A stretch of DNA of 64,000 nucleotides, from positions 9,920-73,919 of the forward strand of contig JAYZHR010000025.1 of assembly GCA_036166355.1 (NCBI GenBank). Direction: 5' to 3'. The notes under the pieces were generated by a model that was not told where the DNA came from, searched no databases, and worked only from the letters and a program-made list of their open reading frames with translations. Made by a program: the position numbers and the translations under genes. Below, piece after piece: positions 52,245 to 61,750 of this stretch (within the stretch, counting starts at the first letter, position 1; each line of letters starts with the position of its first letter). Source of the DNA: UBA1096 sp036166355 (GTDB taxonomy: Bacteria; Verrucomicrobiota; Verrucomicrobiia; Limisphaerales; UBA1096).

Positions 52245-53075
52245 TTACAGTGTTTGATTAAGAAGTTTAGTCATTTCAACAAATTGTTCGAGAGATACTT
52301 TTTCCCCGCGAACTTTTTCGTCTAGGCCTAGTGATTCAAAAGCGGTAATAACAGCTTCAGCGGGCCAGTCGTGCTTGAGTAGTTTCATAAGTTTTTTTCG
52401 TCGTTCAGAGAATCCGCGTTTAATAATGCGCTTGAAGATGTCGGCTTCTGTGGATGTAAGCATTGGGCTTTCACGCCGCAGTAATTGTATGCAGCATGAA
52501 TCTACATTTGGCTCCGGAAAAAATGAGCCGCGTGGGATTTCAAATGACTCTCCAGTCGAATAGTGAAGACCAATTAGTAGAGTGAGTACCCCGTACTGTT
52601 TAGTCCCAGATTTGGCCATAAGTCTACGCGCAACTTCAAGTTGAAGTGTAACAATCATTGCTCGTGGGCGATTTTTTGCCCAAGCCAAATCAACCATTAG
52701 TGGAGAAGCTATGGAGTAAGGTAAATTTGCGACAAGTTTGTACTGTGTCCAGTCTTGTTCTGATTTGCGAATTAGCCTTAATGCATCCCCGTGCTTGAGG
52801 GAAAAATTGTCACGATTTCCAAAACGCTGTTTTAGTAAATCAATGAGGCGATGGTCTTTTTCGATGGCTGTCACCTGTGCAGCCGCTTGCAGCAAGGGAT
52901 CGGTCAGCGGCCCGAGGCCAGGTCCAATTTCAAGAATCTTGTCACCAGCTTCCACTTGAGCAAGTGCCACTATCTTTCGTAATTGATGGTGATCATGTAA
53001 AAAATTTTGCCCTAGCGATTTAGTCAGCTGTATATCTTCCTCACGAAGAATGTTTCTGATTTCGGATAACTTCAT
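52245..53075 (-). CDS. rsmA: 16S rRNA (adenine1518-N6/adenine1519-N6)-dimethyltransferase
   Basis: Dimethylates two adjacent adenines at the 3' end of 16S rRNA. Family motifs: LTKSLGQNFLHDHHQLRKIV at the N-terminus, the SAM site KILEIGPGLGPLTDPLL and the catalytic NLPYSIASPL. Length 276 aa is usual for KsgA. Its ATG overlaps the stop of the preceding small ORF by 4 bp and its stop is 1 bp from the NUDIX start. Confidence 0.95.
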   Translation of the reverse strand: MKLSEIRNILREEDIQLTKSLGQNFLHDHHQLRKIVALAQVEAGDKILEIGPGLGPLTDPLLQAAAQVTAIEKDHRLIDLLKQRFGNRDNFSLKHGDALRLIRKSEQDWTQYKLVANLPYSIASPLMVDLAWAKNRPRAMIVTLQLEVARRLMAKSGTKQYGVLTLLIGLHYSTGESFEIPRGSFFPEPNVDSCCIQLLRRESPMLTSTEADIFKRIIKRGFSERRKKLMKLLKHDWPAEAVITAFESLGLDEKVRGEKVSLEQFVEMTKLLNQTL

Positions 53076-53308
53076 ACGTAAGTATCCTTAACTGCTTTAT
53101 CGAGCGATTGAATAAAACGACTAATATGTGATTTACCTATTGTAAGTAGCGGGGTAATAGGCTGAATTATAAAACCCTTTGATAGCAAGTTTTTGGCAAT
53201 ACTTAATGTGATTGATTCGGCTGGGGAACCATATTCCTCAATATATGTTACGTTACGCGATTTATAATTGCGAAGAGCCTCTATCGTTTTGTTGATGGAT
53301 CTTTTCAC
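53072..53308 (-). CDS. Small conserved-looking protein of unknown function, translationally coupled
   Basis: 78 residues with no family I can name; alternating helices are suggested (SINKTIEALRNYKSRNVTYI, ISRFIQSLDKAVK). It is supported as a real gene by position: a GTG start with GGGAG seven bases upstream, 2 bp after the queE stop, and a 4-bp overlap (ATGA) with rsmA. So it is read with queE and rsmA. No membrane segment or metal motif is present. Confidence 0.6.
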   Translation of the reverse strand: MKRSINKTIEALRNYKSRNVTYIEEYGSPAESITLSIAKNLLSKGFIIQPITPLLTIGKSHISRFIQSLDKAVKDTYV

Positions 53309-53310
53309 GG

Positions 53311-54039
53311 TTAAACTCCCTTTTTATCTGGGGGCCAAATGAATTTGTGCATCTGAATTTGAAATCTAATTGGCAGTCGATCGTTTGTAATTTGCTCAGC
53401 TAGCTTGTTTAAGGTTATTGGTGTGTGGTCTTTGGGTATAGATTTGAGAGATGTGTCTCGTTGGTGTTCTGCGATTGGAGCAACCCATGAAAAAAGCACT
53501 GGGCAGATTCCTGTTAATTGAAATTCTTCTATTTGTTCCTTGGCCCACTCGTAGTCTTCCCATGTACCAATTACAAATTTAACTTCATCAGTGGGTTTAA
53601 GATTAGCTATGTTTTCGCGCTTCATTTGATCAGATTCTCCGCTACTTGGGCATTTCCAATCCATGATGTTATGAACACGCGGATCACAGGTTTTTATGCT
53701 ATGAGCTCCACTGGTCTCGATCAGTACCGTTAACCCTATATCACACAACTGGGTCATTAAGGCGTGTACATTTTTTTGCAGTAGTGGTTCTCCGCCTGTG
53801 ATTTCGACCAATGGCAGTTTGCTTCCCTTTATTCCTTTGAAGTCGCATGTGCTGCTGAGCTCGTCGATTATTTCCTTGATAGCCATTCTCTTGCCTCCCT
53901 TGAACGCATAAACTGTGTCACAGTATGAACAGCGAAGATCGCACCCCGTTAAACGTACAAAGGCACATGGTAATCCAGCGAAGGTGCTTTCACCTTGGAT
54001 GCTAAGATAGATTTCGTGGACTAACAGTGTTTCGGTCAT
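53311..54039 (-). CDS. queE: 7-carboxy-7-deazaguanine synthase
   Basis: Radical SAM enzyme of queuosine synthesis, converting carboxy-tetrahydropterin to CDG. Cluster motif CDLRCSYC (Cys33, Cys37, Cys40 from this start) with the usual CX3CX2C spacing, and LVEITGGEPLLQKNV nearby. Length 242 aa. The ATG at 54039 has GAGG seven bases upstream, better than the TTG reading at 54045. It starts 2 bp after the stop of the peptidase gene. queC, queD and queF are not in the window. Confidence 0.88.
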   Translation of the reverse strand: MTETLLVHEIYLSIQGESTFAGLPCAFVRLTGCDLRCSYCDTVYAFKGGKRMAIKEIIDELSSTCDFKGIKGSKLPLVEITGGEPLLQKNVHALMTQLCDIGLTVLIETSGAHSIKTCDPRVHNIMDWKCPSSGESDQMKRENIANLKPTDEVKFVIGTWEDYEWAKEQIEEFQLTGICPVLFSWVAPIAEHQRDTSLKSIPKDHTPITLNKLAEQITNDRLPIRFQIQMHKFIWPPDKKGV

Positions 54040-54041
54040 AT

Positions 54042-55412
54042 TCAAGCCTCGGCAAAATCTTTCCAGAGATGGGCGCTCATATGTATGCCGCGAGTGAAGA
54101 CCTCTAGATCTATTTTTTCGTTTGGAGAATGGAGATTGTCATCTGGTAGTGCCAGTCCAAGCAGGTATGTATCAACCTTCAGAATTCTGGCAAAATTTTC
54201 GACGATCGGTATTGATCCTCCTTCACGCAGCAATACAGGTTCATGACCGAATGCAGTCTTGAGAGACTTAAGTGCGGCTTTTGCCAGTGGTCCTTTTGGT
54301 GACACGATGTAGGGGTCGGCAACATGGCCAAGTTCTACTTTAATACTCATTGTTTTAGGACACAGTTTCTTAAAGTATCGCGCTACAAGTCGAAGTATTT
54401 GGGAGGCGTTTTGATTTGGTACCAAGCGCATTGTGATCTTTGCGCTGGCATAGCTTGGCACAATCGTTTTGCTTCCTTCTCCTTGGTAGCCACTAGTTAG
54501 CCCATTAACTTCAAATGTTGGTCGTGCAGCTCGATGTTCGTTTGGAGTGAACCCTTTCTCTCCGAAAAGAGTTTTTACGCCTAAAAGCTTTTTATACTTG
54601 GTTTCACTAAAGGGGACACGAGCCATTTGTTTACGTTCGTATGCGCTTAATTTGATAACATCATCATAAAAGCCAGGAATGGCAATTCTACCGTTTTTGT
54701 CTATCATTTGTGCTAGCAGCTTGCTCAATGCAAGCGCTGGATTCTCGATTGATCCTCCATAGATACCAGAATGCAAATCACGATCAGGGCCGACAAGCCG
54801 AACCTCGAGAGCAGCGACTCCCCGTAGTGCATATGTCAGTGCTGGATGTTTAAGATCTGGCATGCCTGTGTCTGAGACGACTACCCCTTCGCATTTTAAA
54901 TTGCTTCTATTTTGCTTCAAAAAATTTACTAGAGCTTCGCCGCCAACTTCTTCCTCTCCTTCGATCAAAAATGTTAAATCGCATGGCAATTCTGTATTGG
55001 TTTTCAGGTAAGCCTCAACTGCCTTGAGGTGTGCGAAGTGTTGTCCCTTATTATCACTAGCCCCGCGGGCATAAAGATTGCGACCACGAACTACAGGTTT
55101 AAAGGGAGGAGTTTTCCATAGCTCAAGTGGTTCGGGAGGCTGCACATCGTAGTGGCCGTAGACGAGGAAGTGGGGTTTGCTTGTTTTAGGTAGGCGTTTT
55201 GTGCTTAGTTCAACGATGGGGTGGCCCTTGGTCCGGTGAACCTTGGTTTTTAGCCCGATTGATTTACCGTGGTTGGCTAGCCAACGGGCACAGTTCTGCA
55301 TGTCTTTCTTGTGCTTGCTTTGCGCGGAGACACTTGGGTATTGGAGATACTCAATTAGTTCCTTGATGAATCTTTGCTTATTGTTTTTGAGGTAGTCCGT
55401 GATTTGTTTCAT
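54042..55412 (-). CDS. M20-family dipeptidase/aminoacylase-like metallopeptidase
   Basis: Zinc-dependent cytoplasmic hydrolase of peptides or acyl-amino acids. HFLVYGHYDVQPPEPLELW, RGASDNKGQHFAHL, IEGEEEVGGEALV and VSDTGMP hold the metal ligands and catalytic Asp/Glu; DDNLHSPNEKI is the final His region. Length 456 aa from ATG 55412. The alternative start at 55484 adds a basic tail. Closely resembles the PVC/proteobacterial dipeptidase branch. Precise substrate unknown; followed by queE. Confidence 0.85.
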   Translation of the reverse strand: MKQITDYLKNNKQRFIKELIEYLQYPSVSAQSKHKKDMQNCARWLANHGKSIGLKTKVHRTKGHPIVELSTKRLPKTSKPHFLVYGHYDVQPPEPLELWKTPPFKPVVRGRNLYARGASDNKGQHFAHLKAVEAYLKTNTELPCDLTFLIEGEEEVGGEALVNFLKQNRSNLKCEGVVVSDTGMPDLKHPALTYALRGVAALEVRLVGPDRDLHSGIYGGSIENPALALSKLLAQMIDKNGRIAIPGFYDDVIKLSAYERKQMARVPFSETKYKKLLGVKTLFGEKGFTPNEHRAARPTFEVNGLTSGYQGEGSKTIVPSYASAKITMRLVPNQNASQILRLVARYFKKLCPKTMSIKVELGHVADPYIVSPKGPLAKAALKSLKTAFGHEPVLLREGGSIPIVENFARILKVDTYLLGLALPDDNLHSPNEKIDLEVFTRGIHMSAHLWKDFAEA

Positions 55413-55589
55413 TAAATGGGTATTTCTTTTGCTCCAAAGTATGTCGCCGGGCTTCAATCTAGGGCGAGTCAAGCGCTTGGCCAAGCGAGAATCAGGAATA
55501 GACTTTTTTCATGACAGGGGCTGTAACTTACTGCAGATTTCCGGGGTAGTATTGTAGGCTGCAGATTTGTAGCCCCCGTTATTACAGAA

Positions 55590-57374
55590 ATGAAAAAAAT
55601 ACTTTTGAGCAACCTGATCGCTTTTTCATTACTGCCATCAATTATTGCAGCCCCAGCGTTAGAAAGCCTGTTTCCCGCCGAGACAGTCCTTTTGGCGGCT
55701 TTTCCTGATTATGCAGCAGCAGAGCGAAATTTTGATTCAGGAGTAATGGGGAGGCTTTGGAATAGTTTCGAGATGAAATCATTCCGGGAAAAAGCGGAGA
55801 AAGGCTTTCAAGATAATGTGACAGGCAGCATTAAGGAAAAGTATGGAATCGATATTGAGGAGTTTGAAGAGATAGCTAGTGGGCCTGTAGCTATTGCAGT
55901 AATTCGGGGTAAGAATTCTGAGGAACAGTCTGGGCTTCTTTGCTTAATAGATGCTGGTAAAAAAACTTTTACTTTGGGGCGGACAATTTCGCGATTGGAA
56001 AGAGATTGGAAAAGGAAAGGTCGTGGCGTGGTTCGAGCTACATTGGGACAAGATAAATTTTCTTCACTGATTGGAACTAGTGGTAATGAGGTGATGCATT
56101 TAGGGAGAGAAAAGGGATTGTTTCTTGCCGGGACAGATAAGGCTCTCCTTAAAGATGTTTTGCAAAGGTATAGAGGGAAGGTTGAAGGCCTTGGGACGAA
56201 GTCCCTTGCTTCTAATCCAATATTCGCATCCGACAGAGTCAAGGTGTTGGCGAATGCAGATGCGTATGTTTGGGCTGACTTTAGTCAATTACTCCCTCAG
56301 TTAATTAATAGTGCTCCCGATGGGGTTGATATAGGGCTAAATATTCAGGATATTCTAAACTCCTTAGGCCTAGACGGGTTCAAGTCTATGGCTGCTGTTT
56401 TTCAAGAGAAGGAAGAAGGAACGCGTTTTGATTTTTTTGTTGGGCTTCCAGAAGAAAAAAGAACGGGATTTCTTGGATTATTCGAAATGGAAAGTATGAA
56501 TAGCGATCCTCCTTCTTTTGTGCCAGCCAACGTCCGGTTATTTCAGCGATCGCGAATTAACATGGCAACGACTTGGAATAATCTTGAGAAGTTATTAAAT
56601 GATACTGCCCCTGATATTGGTAATATGGTTGAGTTTACGGTTAATTTATTGGGTAAAGATAAGGATCAAAATTTCGATTTCAAAAAAAGTTTTTTTAACA
56701 ATATTGGCGATGACTTAATTTTATATCAACTAGAGTCTAAAATTGAAAACAAAGAGGCTAACGGAAATAGTTCTCTTTTAGGGCTGGTCAGTTCACCGAA
56801 TCCGGATGAGTTAATAAAGGCTATTGGAGCTATTCCAGGAATCCTTCCGCCTCCCTTAAATGAGGCGACATTGTTGCCTCGCCGTTTAGGCGATCACTCG
56901 GCATACAGTTTTGATCTGATTTCAGATACTGGGACAGGAGGTGAATTAACAACTGGAATCTTTTTTGGTGCGAAGGATGGTTATCTAGTCTGGTCAACAA
57001 GTTCCGATTTGCTCCGGTTACATCTCGACGGTAATACGACTGAGCTTCTTAGAAACCATAATGGATTGATTGAGTCTGCAGAACGAGTTGGTGGCATAAA
57101 ATCTGGATTTTTCGGATATTTGGATGGGCATTACTCAATGCAGCACGCAGCGAGTTGGATAAAAGAAGCCGGAGTACTAGAGATGGTTTATGGTGCTATA
57201 GGGATGGGTGATGAGGGTGATATTAGCTCTGATGACTGGCTTGATTTTTCACTAATCCCTTCGGTCGAGAGAATCGGCAAGTTTTTTGATTTCTCTGTTT
57301 ATGGGGTAGTAAGAGAACCGCATGGTATTACTTTAAAGTATTTTTCTCCGGTTCCTTCTTCGAAAAAGCGCTGA
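55590..57374 (+). CDS. Secreted protein of unknown function (DUF3352-like)
   Basis: A signal peptide (ILLSNLIAFSLLPSIIAA) precedes a 570-residue domain. Early segments LFPAETVLLAAFPDYAAAER and ASGPVAIAVIRG recall the DUF3352 layout, but I am not certain. No cysteines or catalytic motif stand out. Single gene on the plus strand, convergent with the HEAT-repeat gene and overlapping its end by 47 bp. Such proteins are frequent in Verrucomicrobia and lack a known role. Confidence 0.5.
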   Translation: MKKILLSNLIAFSLLPSIIAAPALESLFPAETVLLAAFPDYAAAERNFDSGVMGRLWNSFEMKSFREKAEKGFQDNVTGSIKEKYGIDIEEFEEIASGPVAIAVIRGKNSEEQSGLLCLIDAGKKTFTLGRTISRLERDWKRKGRGVVRATLGQDKFSSLIGTSGNEVMHLGREKGLFLAGTDKALLKDVLQRYRGKVEGLGTKSLASNPIFASDRVKVLANADAYVWADFSQLLPQLINSAPDGVDIGLNIQDILNSLGLDGFKSMAAVFQEKEEGTRFDFFVGLPEEKRTGFLGLFEMESMNSDPPSFVPANVRLFQRSRINMATTWNNLEKLLNDTAPDIGNMVEFTVNLLGKDKDQNFDFKKSFFNNIGDDLILYQLESKIENKEANGNSSLLGLVSSPNPDELIKAIGAIPGILPPPLNEATLLPRRLGDHSAYSFDLISDTGTGGELTTGIFFGAKDGYLVWSTSSDLLRLHLDGNTTELLRNHNGLIESAERVGGIKSGFFGYLDGHYSMQHAASWIKEAGVLEMVYGAIGMGDEGDISSDDWLDFSLIPSVERIGKFFDFSVYGVVREPHGITLKYFSPVPSSKKR

Positions 57375-58419
57375 TTTTTTTTAGGGCTGCCTCAAGCACA
57401 TCCGGATTTGACTTCAGGGTTTTGTCTTGAAGTTTTTTTAGCTTTCGTTCGTACGTGTTATCTGGCTTGGCAGCTTCGCTCATTAGAAATATGGCAGCCT
57501 CACAAGAGAGAGGCGTCCCACGAAAAATGGCTTCTGATAACGAGTTGTATACCTCATTCGGATTTCCCCAAACGTTTTGTAATGCTAGTAGAATTTCTTT
57601 TTCTCTTTTGTTTCCTAGTTGCATGCCAAGCTTTAGTTCTGCCCAAAGTTCATGTTCTGTTGGGATTAATCGAGACAATAAATTGAAGCCGACCAAGCGA
57701 AGTTCGTACCGATCACTTACAGCGAGTTGAACGGCAGCGGGAGCGGCGTTTGCCCCCATGGTAGATAGAGCCGATTCCGCAGCGTTGGCTTCCTTGCTTC
57801 CTGATCGGTTTTTTATGATCTTTGCGAGTATTGGGGCGGCAGTGGCAGCATCCTGCTTCATATTTCTAAGCACATGTAATAATCTTGCAAGATGTTGGCC
57901 TTCAACTTTATTAAGCCGATTGGTGATCTCATGAAAAGGGAGTTTGCCCATGCCATTCAGGGCTGTCAGAGAATGGTTGTAAACTAAATGTTCTGAATCA
58001 CCGAGGGCTTCAACCAAATCTGGGATTGCTGGAGCGGCCAAATCACCAAGCTCTGCCAAGCCTGCTACTCCTCCAGCCCTGATTGATGCAAGCTCATAGG
58101 TGTTCGCCCACTGATGAATGGTTTTTACTTCAATCAATGGGACTGATTGTACTAAACTGATTAAAGGTCTTTTCCAAATTGGATCGTTGTAATTCAGTGC
58201 TTTGCGTAGCCAAGGGATAGCATTAGTCCCTAGTTGGGCAACTGCATTTTTGGCAGTGTTATGTTTAATCGGCTCGGATGTGATCAGTAGATGTTGGGCC
58301 CATTCTTCAAGCGGCTTGCCTTCGACTAGTGGCCCCCGGTCTCGCTTAATCAATGAGAGTAGCAAACAGATAAAGAGCAGAGAACAAACGCCGGTCTTTA
58401 TTATATGCCATTTTTTCAC
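57328..58419 (-). CDS. HEAT-repeat protein with N-terminal membrane anchor
   Basis: N-terminal hydrophobic anchor TGVCSLLFICLLLSLIK, then several HEAT/PBS-type helical repeats (LGTNAIPWLRKALNYNDPIW, LGDLAAPAIPDLVEALGDSE, MGKLPFHEITNRLNKVEG). A protein-protein interaction scaffold is likely. Length 363 aa. Its last 47 bases overlap in antisense the end of the 55590-57374 gene. Confidence 0.62.
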   Translation of the reverse strand: MKKWHIIKTGVCSLLFICLLLSLIKRDRGPLVEGKPLEEWAQHLLITSEPIKHNTAKNAVAQLGTNAIPWLRKALNYNDPIWKRPLISLVQSVPLIEVKTIHQWANTYELASIRAGGVAGLAELGDLAAPAIPDLVEALGDSEHLVYNHSLTALNGMGKLPFHEITNRLNKVEGQHLARLLHVLRNMKQDAATAAPILAKIIKNRSGSKEANAAESALSTMGANAAPAAVQLAVSDRYELRLVGFNLLSRLIPTEHELWAELKLGMQLGNKREKEILLALQNVWGNPNEVYNSLSEAIFRGTPLSCEAAIFLMSEAAKPDNTYERKLKKLQDKTLKSNPDVLEAALKKISAFSKKEPEKNTLK

Positions 58420-58500
58420 CTGAGGATTTTGGAATCTAGAGCTGCGGTCGGAAAGTAAAAATTACACTTGGTTAAGCGACTTGCCAACTATTGATTACGA

Positions 58501-59046
58501 GTGGACACTCCCCTTGTGGGCTTTGAAAAAGTAGAGTCTTCGAGACGAGTTCGGCTTTGGCAGCGTATTCTAATTGGCAGTAATATTCGGTGGACGATAT
58601 TTCGTCTGTTGATTGTGTTGATTGTTACGGGTGTTTTATTTTTCTACTTTTTCCCTAGTGGTGAGGCTAGGTATCGTCGAATTTTAGTAGATGGCAAGAG
58701 CATGAGGCCAACGTATGTTAATGGACAGACACTCTGGATGCATACTCTAGAATATACTGATAAACCTCCTAGCCGTGGGGATGTAGTAGTGTTGGGTAAA
58801 GACTGGCAGAGCAAACCTTTTTATCTGAAGCGAATAATAGGGTTGCCGGGAGAGAGAATAGGAATTCGGCGCGGGGAAATGACCATAAACGGGGAGGTGT
58901 ATGATCAATTTGGGGAAGGACGAATCAGGGCTCGTTTAGTGCCGGTAAAGCTTCGAGATAATGAATATTTCGTCTTGGGAGATAATCGGCCTATTAGCAG
59001 TGGAGGGGTAGTCGAGGTGAATAAAATTCTAGGTAAAATTTTGTGA
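58501..59046 (+). CDS. lepB: Signal peptidase I
   Basis: Cleaves signal peptides at the outer face of the inner membrane. GTG start, one N-terminal membrane helix (TIFRLLIVLIVTGVLFFYF), then the catalytic serine in DGKSMRPTYVNG (Ser67) and the lysine in FYLKRIIGLPGERI (Lys110). The GDNRPISSGG box near the end is the family's C-terminal box, in a shorter form than in E. coli. Length 181 aa. Confidence 0.9.
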   Translation: MDTPLVGFEKVESSRRVRLWQRILIGSNIRWTIFRLLIVLIVTGVLFFYFFPSGEARYRRILVDGKSMRPTYVNGQTLWMHTLEYTDKPPSRGDVVVLGKDWQSKPFYLKRIIGLPGERIGIRRGEMTINGEVYDQFGEGRIRARLVPVKLRDNEYFVLGDNRPISSGGVVEVNKILGKIL

Positions 59047-59049
59047 TAA

Positions 59050-60078
59050 TTAACTAACGTTGGTGGATTGCTGCTCAATTTGCCGAGTGATTTCCAGTGC
59101 TAACTCGATTGCCTGCTTGGCGGATTCTCCGGTAACAATAGGAGCCTGTTTTTCTTTGACGCATTTCACAAAACTTTCGAGTTCCACCTTTAGTGCTTCT
59201 TTATGTTCAATAGGAACTGGTTCTCTTACCACTTTCTTTCCCCCTAATTGACTAACAATGCTGCTATCATTAGCAACAAGAAGCTTTTTGAGGAGGGAGG
59301 ATTCCTTCTCTCCTTTTTTTGCTAGTCGATAGTGAAAGCCTTTCTGTTCACGGTAATCAAGCGAGATATAGCTTGGTTGGTCTCCACCACTAAAGACCCG
59401 AATTTTTCGCATACGTTCAGGGCTAACGCGACTTGCGGTTAAATTGGCTACGCATCCATTTGAAAAACGTAAACGAGCATTCGCGATATCCTCGGAAGGA
59501 CTTAGCACTCGAACTCCAGTTGCATCTACGTGTTCAACCTTTGAAGACACAAAAGTAAGGACAATATCCAAGTCATGAATCATGAGATCAAGAACCACTC
59601 CGATGTCCATGCTGCGGGCTGGATATGGTGAAAGTCGATGCGACTCGATAAACCGGGGTTCTTGAACAGCTTTTTGCAGAAAGTTAAACACAGGATTAAA
59701 TCTTTCAATATGCCCAACTTGTAACACGCAGTCCTGAAGTTTGGCTAAATTTACTAGTTCAGCTGCTTCATTGACGTTATCGGTCATGGGCTTTTCTATG
59801 AGCAGATGCTTCCCTTTTTCTAGTAGAGATTTGGCCAACTGATGGTGAGTTATAGTTGGTGTTACAATGCTCAATGCGTTCGCTGAGGCTGCTTCTTCCA
59901 ATGAGTTAAGTGCAATAGTCCCATATTTGGCTGCAATAGATTTGGCCTGTTCATGGTTGGTATCGAAAACACCGATTAGTTCAATTTGTCCCTTTTGGTG
60001 AAGATCTTTGTAGATTCGTGCATGGTTTTGCCCTAGTGAACCTACTCCTAGTACTGCGACTTTGATGCTCGATGCCAC
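59050..60078 (-). CDS. Gfo/Idh/MocA-family oxidoreductase
   Basis: NAD(P)-dependent oxidoreductase of a sugar, sugar acid or related compound. N-terminal Rossmann motif AVLGVGSLGQNHARIY and the LLIEKPMT motif with the catalytic EKP. The C-terminal domain is typical (LDYREQKGFHYRL, ESFVKCVKEKQAPIVTG). Length 342 aa. Convergent with lepB 3 bp away. Substrate unassigned. Confidence 0.85.
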   Translation of the reverse strand: MASSIKVAVLGVGSLGQNHARIYKDLHQKGQIELIGVFDTNHEQAKSIAAKYGTIALNSLEEAASANALSIVTPTITHHQLAKSLLEKGKHLLIEKPMTDNVNEAAELVNLAKLQDCVLQVGHIERFNPVFNFLQKAVQEPRFIESHRLSPYPARSMDIGVVLDLMIHDLDIVLTFVSSKVEHVDATGVRVLSPSEDIANARLRFSNGCVANLTASRVSPERMRKIRVFSGGDQPSYISLDYREQKGFHYRLAKKGEKESSLLKKLLVANDSSIVSQLGGKKVVREPVPIEHKEALKVELESFVKCVKEKQAPIVTGESAKQAIELALEITRQIEQQSTNVS

Positions 60079-60228
60079 AGCCCAATCGTAGCGGCTCTTT
60101 TACTTTCCTGCGAGGAAATGAGCTTAATTTAAATATGTTTGAGTAATCGGAAATTCATATAAAGCTAGTTATCAGCTCAAGCGAACACTCGACAGCCATC
60201 CGACTCCTACTCATTATGCCTCGCCGCT

Positions 60229-61233
60229 ATGGCACAACCGGAAATAAAAACCAAAGTTGTTGGTAGTTATCCGATTCCACTTTGGTTGAGTAATAACCCA
60301 TCCACTCCCGCTTTACGGGATGCAATTATGGTCGTGTTAAAGACGCAGGAATTAGCAGGTATAGATTTAATTTCTGACGGTGAACTTTCACGCTATGATA
60401 TTAGTCATCCAGAGACTAATGGAATGATTGATTATTTCATACAACCCATGGGAGGGGTTTCATCTGTAATCACGCGGAGTGATTTAGAGCAATTCGCCTC
60501 CGAACAAAGAATGGGATTTCGCCTTCAGCCTGCAGGGGTTGTTCAGGGACAAGTTACGGAGGGGACCATGAATCTTCCCCGCGATTGGCAATTTTTCAGT
60601 GGGCTTAGCAAGTCGGAGACTATGTTCACTTTTACGGCACCTTATATGCTATCGCGGACTTTAATAGATAGGCATTACGGAGATATTAGGCAATTAACGA
60701 TGGATATAGCTGAGGTTTTGCGTAAACAGATGCAGGCAATTGATGCTCCAGTAATTCAAATGGATGAGGCTCACCTTACTGGTCATGCAAATGATGCTGA
60801 ATGGGCGCATGAACCCTTTAATCATGCTCTAAGTGGGGTGCGAGGAGAGAAAGCGCTACATCTTTGTTTTGGAAATTATGGAGGACAATCTATCCAGAAA
60901 GGATATTGGAAAGATTTAATGCCTTTTCTTAACAATCTTGATGTCGATCACCTAGTTTTAGAATTCGCGCGACGAGGCTATGATGAACTAGAAGAATTTA
61001 AAGAGCTCAAACCGGAGGTTAAACTTGGTGTTGGTGTAGTGGATATAAAAGACAATGAAGTAGAATCGAAAGATGTTGTTGCTAGGCGTATAGAAAATGC
61101 AGTCGGTGTTTTAGGAATAGAACGAATAAAATGGATTCATCCTGATTGTGGGTTTTGGATGCTACCCCGTAGTGTAGCTGACAGAAAAATGGCGACTTTG
61201 GTTGCAGGCCGAGATGCTTTTTTAGATCTATAA
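60229..61233 (+). CDS. MetE-like cobalamin-independent methionine-synthase-family protein
   Basis: TIM-barrel protein of the MetE C-terminal type. Zinc ligands in the family order: H211-x-C213 (ALHLCFGNY), E245 (LVLEFARRG) and C307 (HPDCGFWMLPR). QMDEAHLTG supplies the usual acidic motif. At 334 aa it is far shorter than full MetE and lacks its N-terminal half, so it probably acts with another methyl donor or on another substrate. Stands alone, followed by a terminator. Confidence 0.8.
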   Translation: MAQPEIKTKVVGSYPIPLWLSNNPSTPALRDAIMVVLKTQELAGIDLISDGELSRYDISHPETNGMIDYFIQPMGGVSSVITRSDLEQFASEQRMGFRLQPAGVVQGQVTEGTMNLPRDWQFFSGLSKSETMFTFTAPYMLSRTLIDRHYGDIRQLTMDIAEVLRKQMQAIDAPVIQMDEAHLTGHANDAEWAHEPFNHALSGVRGEKALHLCFGNYGGQSIQKGYWKDLMPFLNNLDVDHLVLEFARRGYDELEEFKELKPEVKLGVGVVDIKDNEVESKDVVARRIENAVGVLGIERIKWIHPDCGFWMLPRSVADRKMATLVAGRDAFLDL

Positions 61234-61259
61234 AATTAGCTATTTAAGCGTAACTCAAT

Positions 61260-61296
61260 TGGCATTAAGTCTTTACAGCCGGAAAATGCCATTTTT
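61260..61296 (+). terminator. Terminator of the MetE-like gene
   Basis: TGGCATT (61260-61266) pairs with AATGCCA (61285-61291) across a loop of 18 bases, then TTTTT. It lies 27 bp past the stop. Confidence 0.7.
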
Positions 61297-61325
61297 ATCC
61301 ACTTCCACTACAATTGCTAAAAATG

Positions 61326-61354
61326 CTGTTTTCCCCATTTAAAAACAGTTTTTT
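61326..61354 (+). terminator. Second terminator-like hairpin in the same gap
   Basis: CTGTTTT (61326-61332) pairs with AAAACAG (61342-61348), loop 9 bases, and is followed by TTTTTT. Together with the one before, this looks like a double insulation of the upstream unit. Confidence 0.6.
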
Positions 61355-61429
61355 GGAAGGGTGTTGGAAAGTTTCTCACTAGTTATTCACATAATTAAAA
61401 AGTGCGCCATATTGTCCCTATATTGTATG

Positions 61430-61458
61430 TTGACAAAGGGGTATCTCACATTTAGTTT
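61430..61458 (+). promoter_or_regulatory. Probable promoter of rpsU
   Basis: TTGACA (61430-61435), a perfect -35 box, is followed after 17 bases by TAGTTT (61453-61458), an acceptable -10 box. The transcript leader would be about 65 bases. The rest of the ~300-base gap 61234-61533 holds only the two hairpins described and AT-rich sequence; I see no gene in it. Confidence 0.6.
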
Positions 61459-61533
61459 GCCCGCCTGCTAACGGCTTGGGAGGCCCATTTTGGTCCCGTC
61501 GTTGGTGTAAATAAGAAAGGATGTGAGTATCTT

Positions 61534-61731
61534 TTGACGGAAATAAGAATTAGAAAAGGGGAGACATTGGACAAGGCATTGCGCCGGTTGAAGAAACGAC
61601 TCGATCGCGAGAACGTGATCAAAGACGCACGAAATAATCGTTATTATGAAAAGCCCAGTGTTCGTCGCCGTCGTAAGATGAAGGTTGCAAAGTTCTCGCA
61701 AATGCTAAGAACTCGCTACGCTGATAATTAA
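61534..61731 (+). CDS. rpsU: 30S ribosomal protein S21
   Basis: Small basic ribosomal protein, 65 residues. The sequence MTEIRIRKGETLDKALRRLK with ARNNRYYEKPSVRRRRKMK is typical S21. Start codon is TTG, with GTGAG (61523-61527) six bases upstream as a possible weak ribosome site; the only nearby ATG (61521) is followed at once by a stop. Its own promoter and terminator bracket it. Confidence 0.92.
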   Translation: MTEIRIRKGETLDKALRRLKKRLDRENVIKDARNNRYYEKPSVRRRRKMKVAKFSQMLRTRYADN

Positions 61732-61750
61732 TTCAAAGTAATTTTTTTTG

